Made by a program: the position numbers and the translations under genes. Below the pieces are notes generated by a model. That model saw only the letters and a list, made by a program, of their open reading frames with translations, was not told where the DNA came from and ran no database searches. A stretch of 21,124 nt of DNA, from contig JAJDIC010000033.1 of assembly GCA_030266525.1 (NCBI GenBank), positions 1-21,124 of the forward strand. The letters run 5' to 3'. This document shows positions 1-7,966 of this stretch, in pieces (the first letter of the stretch is position 1; each line of letters opens with the position of its first letter). This DNA is from Desulfovibrio sp. OttesenSCG-928-G15 (GTDB lineage Bacteria; Desulfobacterota; Desulfovibrionia; Desulfovibrionales; Desulfovibrionaceae).

Positions 1-1
1 A

Positions 2-115
2 TTCTTGAGGGGGCGGAGTGTGCCTAACCTAGATATGCTTGGTTTGTTGGCTGAGGCATTGGGGGTGAGGCCCGGTGAATTGGTGGATACCATGGTTAAC
101 CTATCAGAGAAATAG
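2..115 (+). CDS. XRE-family transcriptional regulator, C-terminal fragment
   Basis: The frame is open from the window edge and ends at TAG 113–115, giving 37 residues. The visible part reads RSVPNLDMLGLLAEALGVRP followed by GELV, which is the usual pattern of the last helices of a Cro/C1-type helix-turn-helix (substrate-specific residues followed by ‘LxxLAxALGVxPxEL’). The recognition helix would lie upstream of the window, so DNA binding cannot be confirmed. It ends directly against the DUF2971 remnant, whose possible GTG start shares the last base of the stop codon. The family call is an inference from a short stretch; a chance match in a longer unrelated protein is possible. Confidence 0.55.
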   Translation, partial: FLRGRSVPNLDMLGLLAEALGVRPGELVDTMVNLSEK

Positions 116-483
116 TGGCTGCTTTTTGGTTTTGGAACTCACCGAACCGTTATTCTCAAGTACGAATGAGGACCTTTGCATGGACGTCCAGTATGCCTCA
201 AGACGAATTGTCAAATGCAATGCTCTACAGCAAAAGTGCGGACTGGGGGTACGAACAGGAATGGAGGATGGTAATAGCTGGAGCAAATCAAAATTTTGAT
301 TCAGATGTTTGTGGGGTGGTGAACATGCCAGATGAAGTTATTCGCGAAATATACCTTGGTCTGAATGTCAGTGAAGAGATTCGGGCAAGTGCTGTTGCTA
401 TGGCACGAAAAAACAAATGGATACAACTATTTCAATGTGAACTTCATAGCGAAACGTATTCGCTGTTACTTCGGACAATCTAA
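115..483 (+). pseudogene. DUF2971 protein, 5'-truncated remnant
   Basis: This frame encodes 122 residues from a possible GTG at 115. The segment YSKSADWGYEQEWRMV (about residues 38–53), followed by EVIREIYLGLNV, matches the conserved C-terminal half of DUF2971 proteins (K-x2-W-x-YE-x-EWR, then a ‘xEIxLG’ strand). Family members are usually about 250–300 residues and begin with a region rich in Trp and His that is absent here. About the first 30 residues look like out-of-context sequence rather than a native N-terminus. DUF2971 has no established biochemical role; members are often found in defence or toxin neighbourhoods. I read it as a deletion remnant joined to the end of the XRE gene. A short stand-alone protein cannot be excluded. 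Confidence 0.6.
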
Positions 484-497
484 CACAACATGTTTAT

Positions 498-1517
498 TTA
501 ACTTGCGATAATTTGTTTGCCGTTGGTTGTTAATTTATACCTCTGTATGCGGCTATTCGGCTTGTCAGGAATGGTCATTTCAATAAAGCCAGCGCTCAAT
601 GTGGGAGCAAGCCAGCGTTCAGTGAAAGAATTTCGGTCACGAAGGCCGCAAGCTTCAAGAAGTTCTTTGCGTGATAATCCATCGCTTCCTGCATCATAAA
701 GGATTCGTAATAGCCGTTTGACTTGCGGGGTGACTTGCTGGGTAACTTGCGGGGTAGAGCCAAAGACTGCATCCCGTATCATGGTGAGCATGAATTCGAG
801 GAAAGGGGTTACAAGTCCTTGCTGGGTGCTCTGCTGCAACGCATTGTAGTATTGCTGTTGATGTGAGTACACTAGGCTTTCAACCGGAATACGCAGGAAA
901 AGCGGGTTCCAGCGAGAGAGTATGAGTGTTTGCCACATGCGGCCCATGCGCCCGTTGCCGTCTGCAAAGGGGTGAATAAATTCAAATTCATAATGGAATA
1001 TAGAACTGGCAACGAGGGGATGGTATTCGGCTTTGTGGAGCCAGTGGAACAAGTTGCCCATGAGATGCGGCACGCGGCCGGGGGGTGGGGCCATATGCGC
1101 GACAGCCTTTTCGCCCATGACACCAACGCCGCTTTGCCGGTAGTGGCCCGCGTTATCAATCAGACCTGTCATAAGAACGCCATGCGCTTTGAGCAGGTCT
1201 TTTTCGTTTTCAGGGTTCCATTCCTCAAGGTGGTCATATGCGGCGATGGCGTTCCGCGCTTCCTGAATTTCACGGGGCGGGGCGATAACGTGCTTGCCGT
1301 CCAGAATGGCAGTGATTTGTTCTTCGCTCAGCGTGTTGCCTTCAATGGCAAGTGAACCTTGAATCGTGCGGATGCGGTTCAGTCGGCGCAGGCGCAAATC
1401 AAGAGCGCCGTCCGTCTGTGCGCTGATGCGTCCGACAGCTTCGCTGATGTTCGCAATATGGCGCAATGCTAACGGCGTGATGGTGAAAGGAGGTTGATAG
1501 GTGCTTTCTGCTTTCAT
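498..1517 (-). CDS. Fic family protein (AMPylase-type) with winged-helix C-terminus
   Basis: This 339-residue protein carries the canonical Fic core HPFADGNGRMGR at about 182–193. His182 is the catalytic base and Asp/Asn/Gly/Arg form the phosphate-binding loop. An N-terminal inhibitory motif of the [S/T]xxxE[G/N] type, SLAIEGN, sits at 55–61; Glu59 would block productive ATP binding, so the protein is probably autoinhibited (class II-like arrangement). After the core come a TQQVTQQVTPQV-type linker (about 255–266) and a C-terminal winged-helix domain. The linker and domain are common in the Fic/DUF4172-like subgroup. Fic enzymes transfer AMP (sometimes other nucleotides) to Thr/Ser/Tyr of target proteins; the target here is unknown. 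No separate antitoxin gene is adjacent. The ATG at 1517 has a weak ribosome site (GAGCT) but sits about 20 bases after a plausible promoter. Confidence 0.9.
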   Translation of the reverse strand: MKAESTYQPPFTITPLALRHIANISEAVGRISAQTDGALDLRLRRLNRIRTIQGSLAIEGNTLSEEQITAILDGKHVIAPPREIQEARNAIAAYDHLEEWNPENEKDLLKAHGVLMTGLIDNAGHYRQSGVGVMGEKAVAHMAPPPGRVPHLMGNLFHWLHKAEYHPLVASSIFHYEFEFIHPFADGNGRMGRMWQTLILSRWNPLFLRIPVESLVYSHQQQYYNALQQSTQQGLVTPFLEFMLTMIRDAVFGSTPQVTQQVTPQVKRLLRILYDAGSDGLSRKELLEACGLRDRNSFTERWLAPTLSAGFIEMTIPDKPNSRIQRYKLTTNGKQIIAS

Positions 1518-1536
1518 AGTAGCTCTACTAAGGATA

Positions 1537-1565
1537 CAAATATCTTACTGGTGATTCACGGTCAA
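1537..1565 (-). promoter_or_regulatory. Putative sigma-70 promoter for the Fic gene
   Basis: On the minus strand a TTGACC box (1560–1565) and a TATTTG box (1537–1542) are separated by exactly 17 bases, about 20 bases upstream of the Fic start codon. The -35 box fits the consensus in 5 of 6 positions; the -10 box is poorer. Confidence 0.45.
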
Positions 1566-1684
1566 CCGAGCTTCCGCGCTGCTATCGCCGTCCGCTGTGC
1601 TTCCTTGCACTTATCAAAAATACCCTGCAAGATACTGCGAAATAACGAACTGCCGACAACTTTTTACCAATGGGGAAATCCGTC

Positions 1685-2527
1685 ATGACAACTCTCGTTA
1701 CCAAGACACTCAGGCTCATGGAACTATTGGGGCACGAAGAAGCCCCGTTTGGCGTATATTATGCGGACAGCAAGCCGGATGGCTATGGCCCGAAACCGGG
1801 TGAGATTTTTTCCCGCGAAAGGGAAGTCGCTGGAGAAATTAACTGGCAGCATGCTTTTGCAAACTTCACCTGTCTGCTTGGAAGCATATGGCTGGCTCGC
1901 AAAAAGAAGAAAGCCGCCTGGATAAGCCATGAAGAGTGCGGCTGTATGGGGGGAGGATATTATTCCGGCATGTATGGCCCGTACCTCGACATGAATGTAC
2001 TGTATGTCTCCACCGGCGTTCCGGGAACGCCCATAGAGGGCGAGCATTATTTGCCCTCGCCCGAGTCCATGCGGGTGTTTATGGATGATTGCGCTCTGCC
2101 GCTCGGCAAAGGCAAGTATTGCGTTATCAAGCCTCTTGATCAATTCACGCAAGAGGAGCAACCTGTAAGCGTAACCTTTTTTGCCAGACCCGAAGTTCTG
2201 ACCGGGTTGCATATGCTGACAGGCTACGCGGCAGGTAGTCACAATGCTGTAGTTTCACCCTTTGGCGCGGCATGTACCGGCATTGTCGCCTGGCCGCAGA
2301 TATATGCCCAAAGAGGCATCGAATGCGCTGTGCTTGGCGGCTTTGATGTCTCTGCCAGAAAGTTCATGAAAACGGATGAACTTACCTTCTCCATTCCTCT
2401 GGCCTTGTATCGCAAAATGCTTGAAGTCATGGAAAAATCGGCTTTGACAAGGCACACTTGGGACGGGCCACGCAAGAAGGTTTTGAAAAGCAACCGCACC
2501 TGGGGCGAAGGCTCCGGCGAAGCGTAA
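1685..2527 (+). CDS. DUF169 domain-containing protein
   Basis: A 280-residue cytoplasmic protein without a signal peptide. It matches the DUF169 family, seen in anaerobic bacteria and archaea, whose biochemical function is not established. Visible landmarks are a cysteine cluster EECGCMGGGYYSGMYG in the first half and the conserved segment around GAACTGIVAWPQIY in the second, followed by a Gly/Asp-rich stretch (GGFDVSARKFM). Conserved Cys/Gly residues suggest a cofactor or metal site, but this is inference. I chose the ATG at 1685 because GGGGA (1672–1676) sits 8 bases before it. An in-frame ATG at 1670 would lie within that ribosome site's own leader. The gene is monocistronic: it is divergent from fic and ends 88 bases before a strong terminator. 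Confidence 0.8.
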   Translation: MTTLVTKTLRLMELLGHEEAPFGVYYADSKPDGYGPKPGEIFSREREVAGEINWQHAFANFTCLLGSIWLARKKKKAAWISHEECGCMGGGYYSGMYGPYLDMNVLYVSTGVPGTPIEGEHYLPSPESMRVFMDDCALPLGKGKYCVIKPLDQFTQEEQPVSVTFFARPEVLTGLHMLTGYAAGSHNAVVSPFGAACTGIVAWPQIYAQRGIECAVLGGFDVSARKFMKTDELTFSIPLALYRKMLEVMEKSALTRHTWDGPRKKVLKSNRTWGEGSGEA

Positions 2528-2614
2528 ACACGGCATCGGCTGGCTTCCATCTACTCGGTCATCGGGGGGTAGCGTGGCATCATGAGGTCTCACCCTCAAA
2601 GAAAAGGATATAAA

Positions 2615-2648
2615 AAAACCGGACAACCATCGCTGGTCGTCCGGTTTT
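2615..2648 (+). terminator. Rho-independent terminator after the DUF169 gene
   Basis: A 15-bp stem with one mismatch (left arm 2615–2629, loop TCGC, right arm 2634–2648) begins with AAAACCGGAC and ends with GTCCGGTTTT, so A- and T-runs flank the stem on both sides. It could act in both directions. Confidence 0.8.
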
Positions 2649-2970
2649 GCATTCTGGCGGAACGGAAGGGCATAGAATGTCCTCCGTATCCAGCCGTATT
2701 TTCTGCCTTTTATTCTGCAAAAGCCAAACCATACCCAGGGGTATGCCCAGGAAAGTTTTTGCATGAAAAAGAAAGCCTTACGTTTTTGCCCAGTGTGGTT
2801 CCGTATCATCCGAAGACGTCCGCTACCGCATGGGCACTTTCTATATGCCGATACGTGTATTGTCAATTCTGACCCTGTTTCGACGACACTGCACGCCATA
2901 CCTGTTGCGATTATCCGGGCGGTCCGCTATGTTCCGCCAGATAGGGGGTTTTTGTGAGCGAAATTCTTGA
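2649..2970. other. Gap with no supported gene; contains a tRNA-Asp 3'-end-like segment
   Basis: No convincing coding frame was found on either strand; the short open frames lack recognisable domains. Positions 2652–2670 match the 3' end of the tRNA-Asp genes at 4118 and 4284 in 18 of 19 bases, in the same orientation. Positions 2728–2743 hold a small perfect inverted repeat (CATACCC, two-base spacer, GGGTATG). The right edge runs into the decayed YhcG coding sequence. Confidence 0.5.
2652..2670 (-). repeat. Direct near-copy of the tRNA-Asp 3' end
   Basis: The 19 bases TTCTGGCGGAACGGAAGGG differ by one base (A for G) from 4281–4299, which covers the CCA end, the acceptor 3' strand and part of the T arm of tRNA-Asp. 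The orientation is the same as that of the intact tRNAs. This is what an attachment-site duplicate, or the stub of a decayed third tRNA copy, would look like. The sequence beyond it resembles the tRNA only loosely. Confidence 0.5.
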
Positions 2971-3288
2971 TTTACAGCTTTACACTTTGTGCTCGTTGAC
3001 CTCAAATTAGGAGATCTCACTCATCAGGATCTGGGGTAAATGCAGATGTACGTCAATTACTACACACGCGAAATGATGAACGAAGGTGACAATCCCCCCA
3101 TCGGCATTGTGCTTTGCGCCGACAAAAGTGATACCATTGTAAAATACACTCTGTCCGAAGAAAATATACAAATTTTTGCCCCCAAGTACAAGCTGTATTT
3201 ACCTACCGAAGACGAGTTGCGACTTGAGTTGCAGCGGGAATATAATGCTCTGGAGACAGACGGTCAGGGCAACCTTGCAGGAGAATAG
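2971..3288 (+). pseudogene. YhcG/DUF1016 (PD-(D/E)XK nuclease family), decayed 3' remnant
   Basis: Reading frame 1 from 2983 gives HFVLVDLKLGDLTHQDLG, then TAA at 3037–3039, then MQMYVNYYTREM and onward to the stop at 3288. In YhcG-type proteins these two pieces are continuous (…VDLKxGxxxxxDxGQMxxYVNYY…). The TAA replaces the conserved Gln and is one C-to-T change away from CAA. The segment is the C-terminal catalytic end of the PD-(D/E)XK fold, including VDLK with its active-site Lys. Upstream of 2971 the frame closes (TGA at 2968) and the N-terminal half is missing. The ATG at 3040 could still drive an 82-residue fragment, but this would lack the nuclease core. YhcG proteins often accompany restriction-modification or other mobile defence genes. 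The phosphoesterase gene starts 2 bases after this frame ends. Confidence 0.85.
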
Positions 3289-3290
3289 CC

Positions 3291-4049
3291 ATGTTCCCTC
3301 CCATAGCCGTCATATCAGACATTCACGGTAACAGTTTTGCCCTGAAAATCGTGCTGCGCGAAATACAGCGTAGAAATATCAACCGCATTATCAATCTTGG
3401 CGATACCTTCTACGGGCCGCTTGATATTCCAGGGACATTCGCTCTTCTGGAAAGGTGCCCCATTTCGATCGCACACATCCGCGGCAACGGCGACAGGATG
3501 CTCCTCGCTCCTGCCGATGCTGATAAAGACAGTGCTACAGTTCTGTACTCAAAAAAATACCTGACCGCTTCACTCAGGCATTTTTTGTCCACCATGCCCA
3601 CCGTGTATTCTGATAATGCGCTCTTTGCCTGTCATGGTTCTCCGCATTCCGACATGGAGTATCTGTTGGAGGAAATATACAGCGGTATCGGAGCACTCAA
3701 AAAAACGGGATGTATTGAGAAAGCGCTTGCCGGTATCGGACAGAAAATGATTCTGTGCGGGCACAGCCACCTTGCCAAAACGTTTTTCATCCCTGTCAGC
3801 GAACAGGTGATTGTTAATCCGGGAAGTGTGGGGCTGCCCGCCTATGCCGACGACCTGCCGGTTCCGCATATAATGGAAGCAGGTTCCCCTTTGGCACAGT
3901 TTGCCGTTATCACGCGCAACTCCACAGGCTGGCAGGTTGAACAGATTCAGCTTGCCTATGATTGGCAAGCTGCGTCCGCCCTTGCCGAAAAAAACGGCAG
4001 ACCGGATTGGGCGTTCGCCCTTGCAACGGGCAGAGCGGCAAGGTCGTAA
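3291..4049 (+). CDS. Calcineurin-like metallophosphoesterase (YfcE/MJ0936-type)
   Basis: A 252-residue cytoplasmic phosphoesterase with the full dinuclear metal set in order: D10-x-H12 (SDIHGN), GD at 37–38 (NLGDTFYGP), GN at 65–66 (RGNGD), H115 (ACHGSPHSD) and the GHSH motif at 157–160, followed by NPGSVG (176–181). The arrangement fits YfcE-like phosphodiesterases, which hydrolyse phosphodiester or phosphomonoester bonds with Mn2+ or similar metals; the physiological substrate is unknown. GNGD replaces the more common GNHD/GNCD, as in many bacterial members. The ATG at 3291 follows AGGAG (3280–3284) by 6 bases. The gene lies 2 bases after the end of the YhcG remnant, so transcription may be inherited from that decayed unit. 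A strong hairpin terminator follows. Confidence 0.9.
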   Translation: MFPPIAVISDIHGNSFALKIVLREIQRRNINRIINLGDTFYGPLDIPGTFALLERCPISIAHIRGNGDRMLLAPADADKDSATVLYSKKYLTASLRHFLSTMPTVYSDNALFACHGSPHSDMEYLLEEIYSGIGALKKTGCIEKALAGIGQKMILCGHSHLAKTFFIPVSEQVIVNPGSVGLPAYADDLPVPHIMEAGSPLAQFAVITRNSTGWQVEQIQLAYDWQAASALAEKNGRPDWAFALATGRAARS

Positions 4050-4070
4050 AAAATTGTCGCTTGGAATAAA

Positions 4071-4111
4071 AAAGTCAAGGGCTTACGTTTTTGGCGTAAA
4101 CCCTTGACTTT
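4071..4111. terminator. Bidirectional terminator between the phosphoesterase and tRNA-Asp
   Basis: An 11-bp perfect outer stem (4071–4081 with 4101–4111) continues into a further 5 bp after one mismatch, closing on a T-rich loop (4088–4094). A-runs precede and T-runs follow, so it can serve the phosphoesterase on the plus strand and the proximal tRNA on the minus strand. Confidence 0.85.
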
Positions 4112-4117
4112 ATTCTC

Positions 4118-4194
<77 letters not shown>

Positions 4195-4243
4195 AATTCC
4201 TGTGCCCTTGTGGGCTGCCCTGGTAGTTGAGGGCTCGTTGTAT

Positions 4244-4274
4244 GTTTTTTCGGAAACCGGGTTTCTGAAAAAAC
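4244..4274 (-). terminator. Terminator between the two tRNA-Asp copies
   Basis: The arms 4244–4257 and 4261–4274 pair over 14 positions (13 Watson–Crick and one G·T), with T6 and A6 runs at the stem base. It lies 10 bases downstream of tRNA-Asp copy 2 on the minus strand, so the two copies may be transcribed largely independently. Confidence 0.75.
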
Positions 4275-4283
4275 GAAAATTTC

Positions 4284-4360
<77 letters not shown>

Positions 4361-4473
4361 GTGGTAGCGCGGTACTCGTAAACCGCGAGGAACATTCCTA
4401 TTGGAAAATTTGAAAAAAGGCAAGTGCAAAGCACAAGATATTTTTCATCCTGCTCTGTTTTACCCTGTCCTGT

Positions 4474-5328
4474 CTATCGCAGATTGGAAAAAGTATCGCA
4501 TTGCTTCGGGTCGCCCGAATCAAAGCCTCGCTTGAACCAGGTGTACCGTTGCGACGAAGTGCCGTGAGTGAAGCTGTCCGGCATGATGTGGCCGGTGGCC
4601 TGTTTTTGCAGGCGGTCGTCGCCGATGGCCTGGGCGGTGTTCAGGGCTTCCTCCAGGTCGCCGGATTCAAGAACTCCCTGCTCCTTCATGGTTCTTCCCC
4701 ATATTCCGGCAAAGCAGTCGGCCTGTAGCTCCAGCATTACCGACAGGTGGTTGCTTTCGCGCTGCGAGCCTCGGCTTTGCAGTTGCCGAACCTCGTCATC
4801 AATGCCCAGTTCATGCTGCACATGGTGCCCCACTTCGTGGGCGATAACGTAGCCCCAGGCAAACTCCCCGCCGCCGCCCATGGTGCGCTTCATCTCTTCA
4901 TAAAATGAGACGTCAAGATATACGGCCTGGTCGGCGGGGCAGTAAAACGGCCCGGTTGTCGCCTGACCGTAACCGCAACGGGTGTCGGTTCCACCGGAAT
5001 AGAGCACCATTTTCGGCGGGCGGTACGCCTTGCCGGAGCCCTGGAAAAGCCTGCCCCAGGTATCTTCCGTCATCTTGAGCACAACCCCGCTGAGCCGCGC
5101 CATTTCTTCTTCCCTGCCGGAAGGCATGCGTTGTTCCTGTTGCACAGGCGCTACAGACGCGCCATCGCCCAGAAGCGGGGTAAGGTCAACACCGTAATAT
5201 CCGGCCACCATCACCACCAGCAACATTACCACACTGCCTGTTTTGCCAACAGGCAACCCTCGCCGGCCGGAGGGAGAGCCGCGTCTGTCTTCCACATTGT
5301 CGCTTTGTCCGTAATTACGCCAGCGCAT
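4474..5328 (-). CDS. YpfJ-type neutral zinc metallopeptidase (putative)
   Basis: A 284-residue protein of the YpfJ/‘neutral zinc metallopeptidase’ family. The start [17 protein letters not shown] is the family hallmark. One membrane segment lies at about 32–46, then a Gln/Glu-rich linker, then the peptidase-like domain with [12 protein letters not shown] (128–139) and the zinc motif HEVGHH (164–169), where His164 and His168 bind zinc and Glu165 is catalytic. The third ligand is expected in the ELQADCFAG segment. The protein is probably anchored in the inner membrane with the catalytic domain periplasmic; substrates are not established. I chose the ATG at 5328 because AAGGA lies 7 bases upstream and homologues start there. 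A TTG five codons upstream is less likely. The length is normal for the family. Confidence 0.9.
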   Translation of the reverse strand: MRWRNYGQSDNVEDRRGSPSGRRGLPVGKTGSVVMLLVVMVAGYYGVDLTPLLGDGASVAPVQQEQRMPSGREEEMARLSGVVLKMTEDTWGRLFQGSGKAYRPPKMVLYSGGTDTRCGYGQATTGPFYCPADQAVYLDVSFYEEMKRTMGGGGEFAWGYVIAHEVGHHVQHELGIDDEVRQLQSRGSQRESNHLSVMLELQADCFAGIWGRTMKEQGVLESGDLEEALNTAQAIGDDRLQKQATGHIMPDSFTHGTSSQRYTWFKRGFDSGDPKQCDTFSNLR

Positions 5329-5692
5329 AGCAAATCCTTGCAAGAATAAGGTGAAGAGGTGCGTTCGGGCAACCGGTCACGGTTGAATGCCATCACATGG
5401 TGCACGTAGCAGTAATTTTTATCAGGCTTTCCCTTCATGGTCCAGAGGCATAGAGCCATGTGGGCGTATACGTTTTGGCTTGCGGTGAGAACATGCGCGG
5501 TCAAGGTCCGCATCCGCTCTGTACTATGGGAGCAGCTCATTTTCATTGCGCCACAGACAGCAGTTTGTGTTGCCCATTGCATGGGTTGCCATGAAAAGTC
5601 CTTTATATTCGGGGCGATCTCGTGCATATTGCCATGAGGATACTTTTGTCGCCAATTCTCTCATTATCAGCCATGCCGGTGGGGGATGCCGC
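5329..5692. other. Intergenic region between divergent ypfJ-like and kinase genes
   Basis: This 364-base spacer must carry the promoters for both divergent genes, but no clean -35/-10 pair stands out. On the minus strand a 22-codon open frame (5524–5592) has a good ribosome site (AAGGA, 6 bases before its ATG) preceded by a TATAAA stretch. It encodes a Cys-Cys-containing peptide of no recognised family and could be a leader peptide or chance. A longer minus frame running into the ypfJ-like gene has no recognisable domain and is not called. Confidence 0.35.
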
Positions 5693-7966
5693 ATGCGTTT
5701 TTTCAGTCTGAAAACCAAATTACCTTTGTCTATTTTGGCTGTTTTGCTGATCATTTTGTCTGTGGGGACAGGCTTTGTGCTGCATACGGCCGATTCCATC
5801 ATTTCCTATATGCGCTCGGCCAGGCTGGAGGATATATCGCGCTCTCTCAGCCGCAGCGTCAGCGTGCAACTTGAACGGGCAGGGAAGGATATTGTGCTTT
5901 CCGCCGGATTGCCTGTGGTGCAAGACGCTGTGGGGCAGGGGGCCGGGTTGTCTGTTGCCGGTAAGGCTTCACTGGGCAGCTTGCTCTATCGCATCAAGCA
6001 GGCCTGCGGCTATTATGACGACTTTGCCCTGATAGACGAGCGCGGCGCGGTTATCGCCGCTGCGGGCTTCAAGGATGACGCGTTTCAGGGACTGGGCAAA
6101 CGCTGGCTGCAAAGGGCGCTTGCGCAAAACACCTTTTTTGTTGCGGAACCCTTTTTTGACAGTGTTTCCGGAATGATACTTATCCCCGTGTCGATGAAAA
6201 TCGTTTATAACGGGAAGGTGGCCGTTTTGGCCGGAACCCTGGAACTGGACAAGATAACCAAAGGGCTGCTCAGGGACATAGCCACGCCTTCTGTGCGCGG
6301 CTATGTGGTAATAGGCAAGGGAGAGCTCGTTTCCGCCCTTGGGCCGACCGCAGCCGTTCAGGCCCTGTTTACAGAAGGGAACTGGTTTGCCGAGAAAATA
6401 CGGAACACTGTATTTGGCAGTATGCGCGTGACCATGGGGGACGATGAGAAAACTCTCGGCTTTCACCATGTGCCGCAGACGGATATTTATACTGTTGCCG
6501 TCGCGGATGACGCCTATATGCGCCCCTTTTTCACCACCATGCAGCGGGCCAGCCTGATTTCTGTCATCGTATCCGCTTTGCTGGCCAGCGCCTGCATCTG
6601 TTTTTTTATTTTCCCGGTAACTCGCGATATCCGTTTTTTGAGCCAGTTTGCCCGGCAGATCGCGGACGGCAAAAAAGAGGCCACAACTCAGGTGCGGCGT
6701 ACGGATGAACTGGGCGACCTGGCCACCAGTCTTAAACGCATGGTCGATACCCTACAGGACATGCTTGGAAAGGCGGAAGCAGCTACCAGGGTCAAGGGGG
6801 ATTTTCTGGCCCGCATGAGTCATGAAATACGCACCCCCATGAACGGGATTATCGGTTTGACCTATCTGGCCATGCGCGAAAACCCGGATGAAAAACAGCG
6901 CGGTTTTTTGCGCCGTATTGACAGCGCTGCAAAAAACCTGCTCGGACTGATCAACGATATTCTCGATTTTTCCAAGATGGAAGCGGACAAGATGGAGCTG
7001 GTCAAGGAACGCTTCAGCCTTTCCGAGAAGCTGCGCACAATTTACGACCTTATTCAGGTACAAAGTCGCGAAAAGGGCCTGGAGCTTGTTTTCACCCAGG
7101 AACCGGACGTGCCGGATGTTGTCGAGGGCGACCCGCTGCGCCTTTCGCAGGTATGCATCAATATTTGTTCCAACGCGGTCAAATTTTCGGAGCAAGGCTC
7201 CGTCTGTTTGCATGTGGCTGTGCAGGAAGAACATCCGGACGGCTTCCTTCTGCTTTTTACCGTGCAGGACACCGGAATCGGTATGTCCGGGGAAGCGGTG
7301 AAGGGCATTTTTACAGCCTTTAACCAGGTTGGCGGCTATATGACGCGCCGGTTTGAAGGAACCGGCCTTGGCCTTGCCATCAGTAAGTCGCTTGTGGAGA
7401 TGATGGGCGGCAAAATATGGGTGGAAAGCACACCTGGTAAGGGCAGCGTGTTTTATTTCACGGTGTATATGGGAAGGGCAGAGCCGCAAAGTATTGCGCA
7501 AGAAGCGGATGCTGCGAAGGCGGACGAGCCGGAAGTCGACTTGTCCTCCACCCGAATTCTTGTGGCAGAAGATAATATGTTGAATCAGGAGATTATCCGC
7601 GAAATGCTGCAAGACATGGGAGCAAAAGTGACCCTTGCCGATAATGGGGAAGAAGCTGTGCAGTTGTGGAATTCAAACGATTACGATATTGTTATACTTG
7701 ACATACAAATGCCGGTTATGGACGGGCTGAGCGCAAGCCGCGTTATCAGGAGCAGCCCCAGGCCAGGTTCCGATACGGTGCCCATTCTTGCCATGACCGC
7801 CCATGCCATGGTCGCGGACAAGGAAAGAAGCCTTGAGGCCGGCATGAACGAACACATTACCAAGCCCATTGACGTGGTGCAGTTGCGTGAAACCATACGC
7901 CGCTGGTCGGCCCGAACCGCCCGCGCGGCTTCCATGGATGTGACTCTATACCCCCGGAGCCAGTGA
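5693..7966 (+). CDS. Hybrid sensor histidine kinase with extracytoplasmic Cache-type sensor
   Basis: A 757-residue hybrid kinase. TM1 is at about 8–30. A roughly 250-residue periplasmic region follows with dCache features: YYDDFALIDERGAVIAAAG, then a ‘valuable’ FFDSVSGMILIPVSM strand. TM2 is at about 287–310, HAMP at about 311–363, and HisKA with the H-box MSHEIRTPMNG (phospho-accepting His377) at about 370–435. The HATPase has an N-box NICSNAVKFS and G-boxes DTGIGM and GTGLGLAIS. A C-terminal receiver starts at about 621 (LVAEDN) with phospho-acceptor Asp670 (ILDIQMPVMDG). No output domain follows, so phosphate probably passes to a separate Hpt or regulator not seen here. I chose the ATG at 5693, which follows a G-rich ribosome site; upstream in-frame starts add non-conserved residues. 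It overlaps the next gene by one base, implying translational coupling with a sugar-binding lipoprotein. Confidence 0.92.
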   Translation: MRFFSLKTKLPLSILAVLLIILSVGTGFVLHTADSIISYMRSARLEDISRSLSRSVSVQLERAGKDIVLSAGLPVVQDAVGQGAGLSVAGKASLGSLLYRIKQACGYYDDFALIDERGAVIAAAGFKDDAFQGLGKRWLQRALAQNTFFVAEPFFDSVSGMILIPVSMKIVYNGKVAVLAGTLELDKITKGLLRDIATPSVRGYVVIGKGELVSALGPTAAVQALFTEGNWFAEKIRNTVFGSMRVTMGDDEKTLGFHHVPQTDIYTVAVADDAYMRPFFTTMQRASLISVIVSALLASACICFFIFPVTRDIRFLSQFARQIADGKKEATTQVRRTDELGDLATSLKRMVDTLQDMLGKAEAATRVKGDFLARMSHEIRTPMNGIIGLTYLAMRENPDEKQRGFLRRIDSAAKNLLGLINDILDFSKMEADKMELVKERFSLSEKLRTIYDLIQVQSREKGLELVFTQEPDVPDVVEGDPLRLSQVCINICSNAVKFSEQGSVCLHVAVQEEHPDGFLLLFTVQDTGIGMSGEAVKGIFTAFNQVGGYMTRRFEGTGLGLAISKSLVEMMGGKIWVESTPGKGSVFYFTVYMGRAEPQSIAQEADAAKADEPEVDLSSTRILVAEDNMLNQEIIREMLQDMGAKVTLADNGEEAVQLWNSNDYDIVILDIQMPVMDGLSASRVIRSSPRPGSDTVPILAMTAHAMVADKERSLEAGMNEHITKPIDVVQLRETIRRWSARTARAASMDVTLYPRSQ

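Noticed and set aside
2255..2899. Minus-strand open frame containing CPCGSG, like a SEC-C motif
   Set aside because: It runs antisense through the DUF169 gene and its terminator, has no ribosome site, and nothing around the motif resembles a SEC-C domain.
2763..2957. Plus-strand 64-codon frame rich in Arg/Pro
   Set aside because: No recognisable domain, poor ribosome site, and the region looks like decayed spacer.
5226..5627. Minus-strand 133-codon frame between the ypfJ-like and kinase genes
   Set aside because: It overlaps the start of the YpfJ-like gene by about 100 bases and has no family resemblance.
6752..7612. Long minus-strand frame inside the kinase gene
   Set aside because: Antisense shadow of the well-supported HisKA/HATPase/REC coding sequence.
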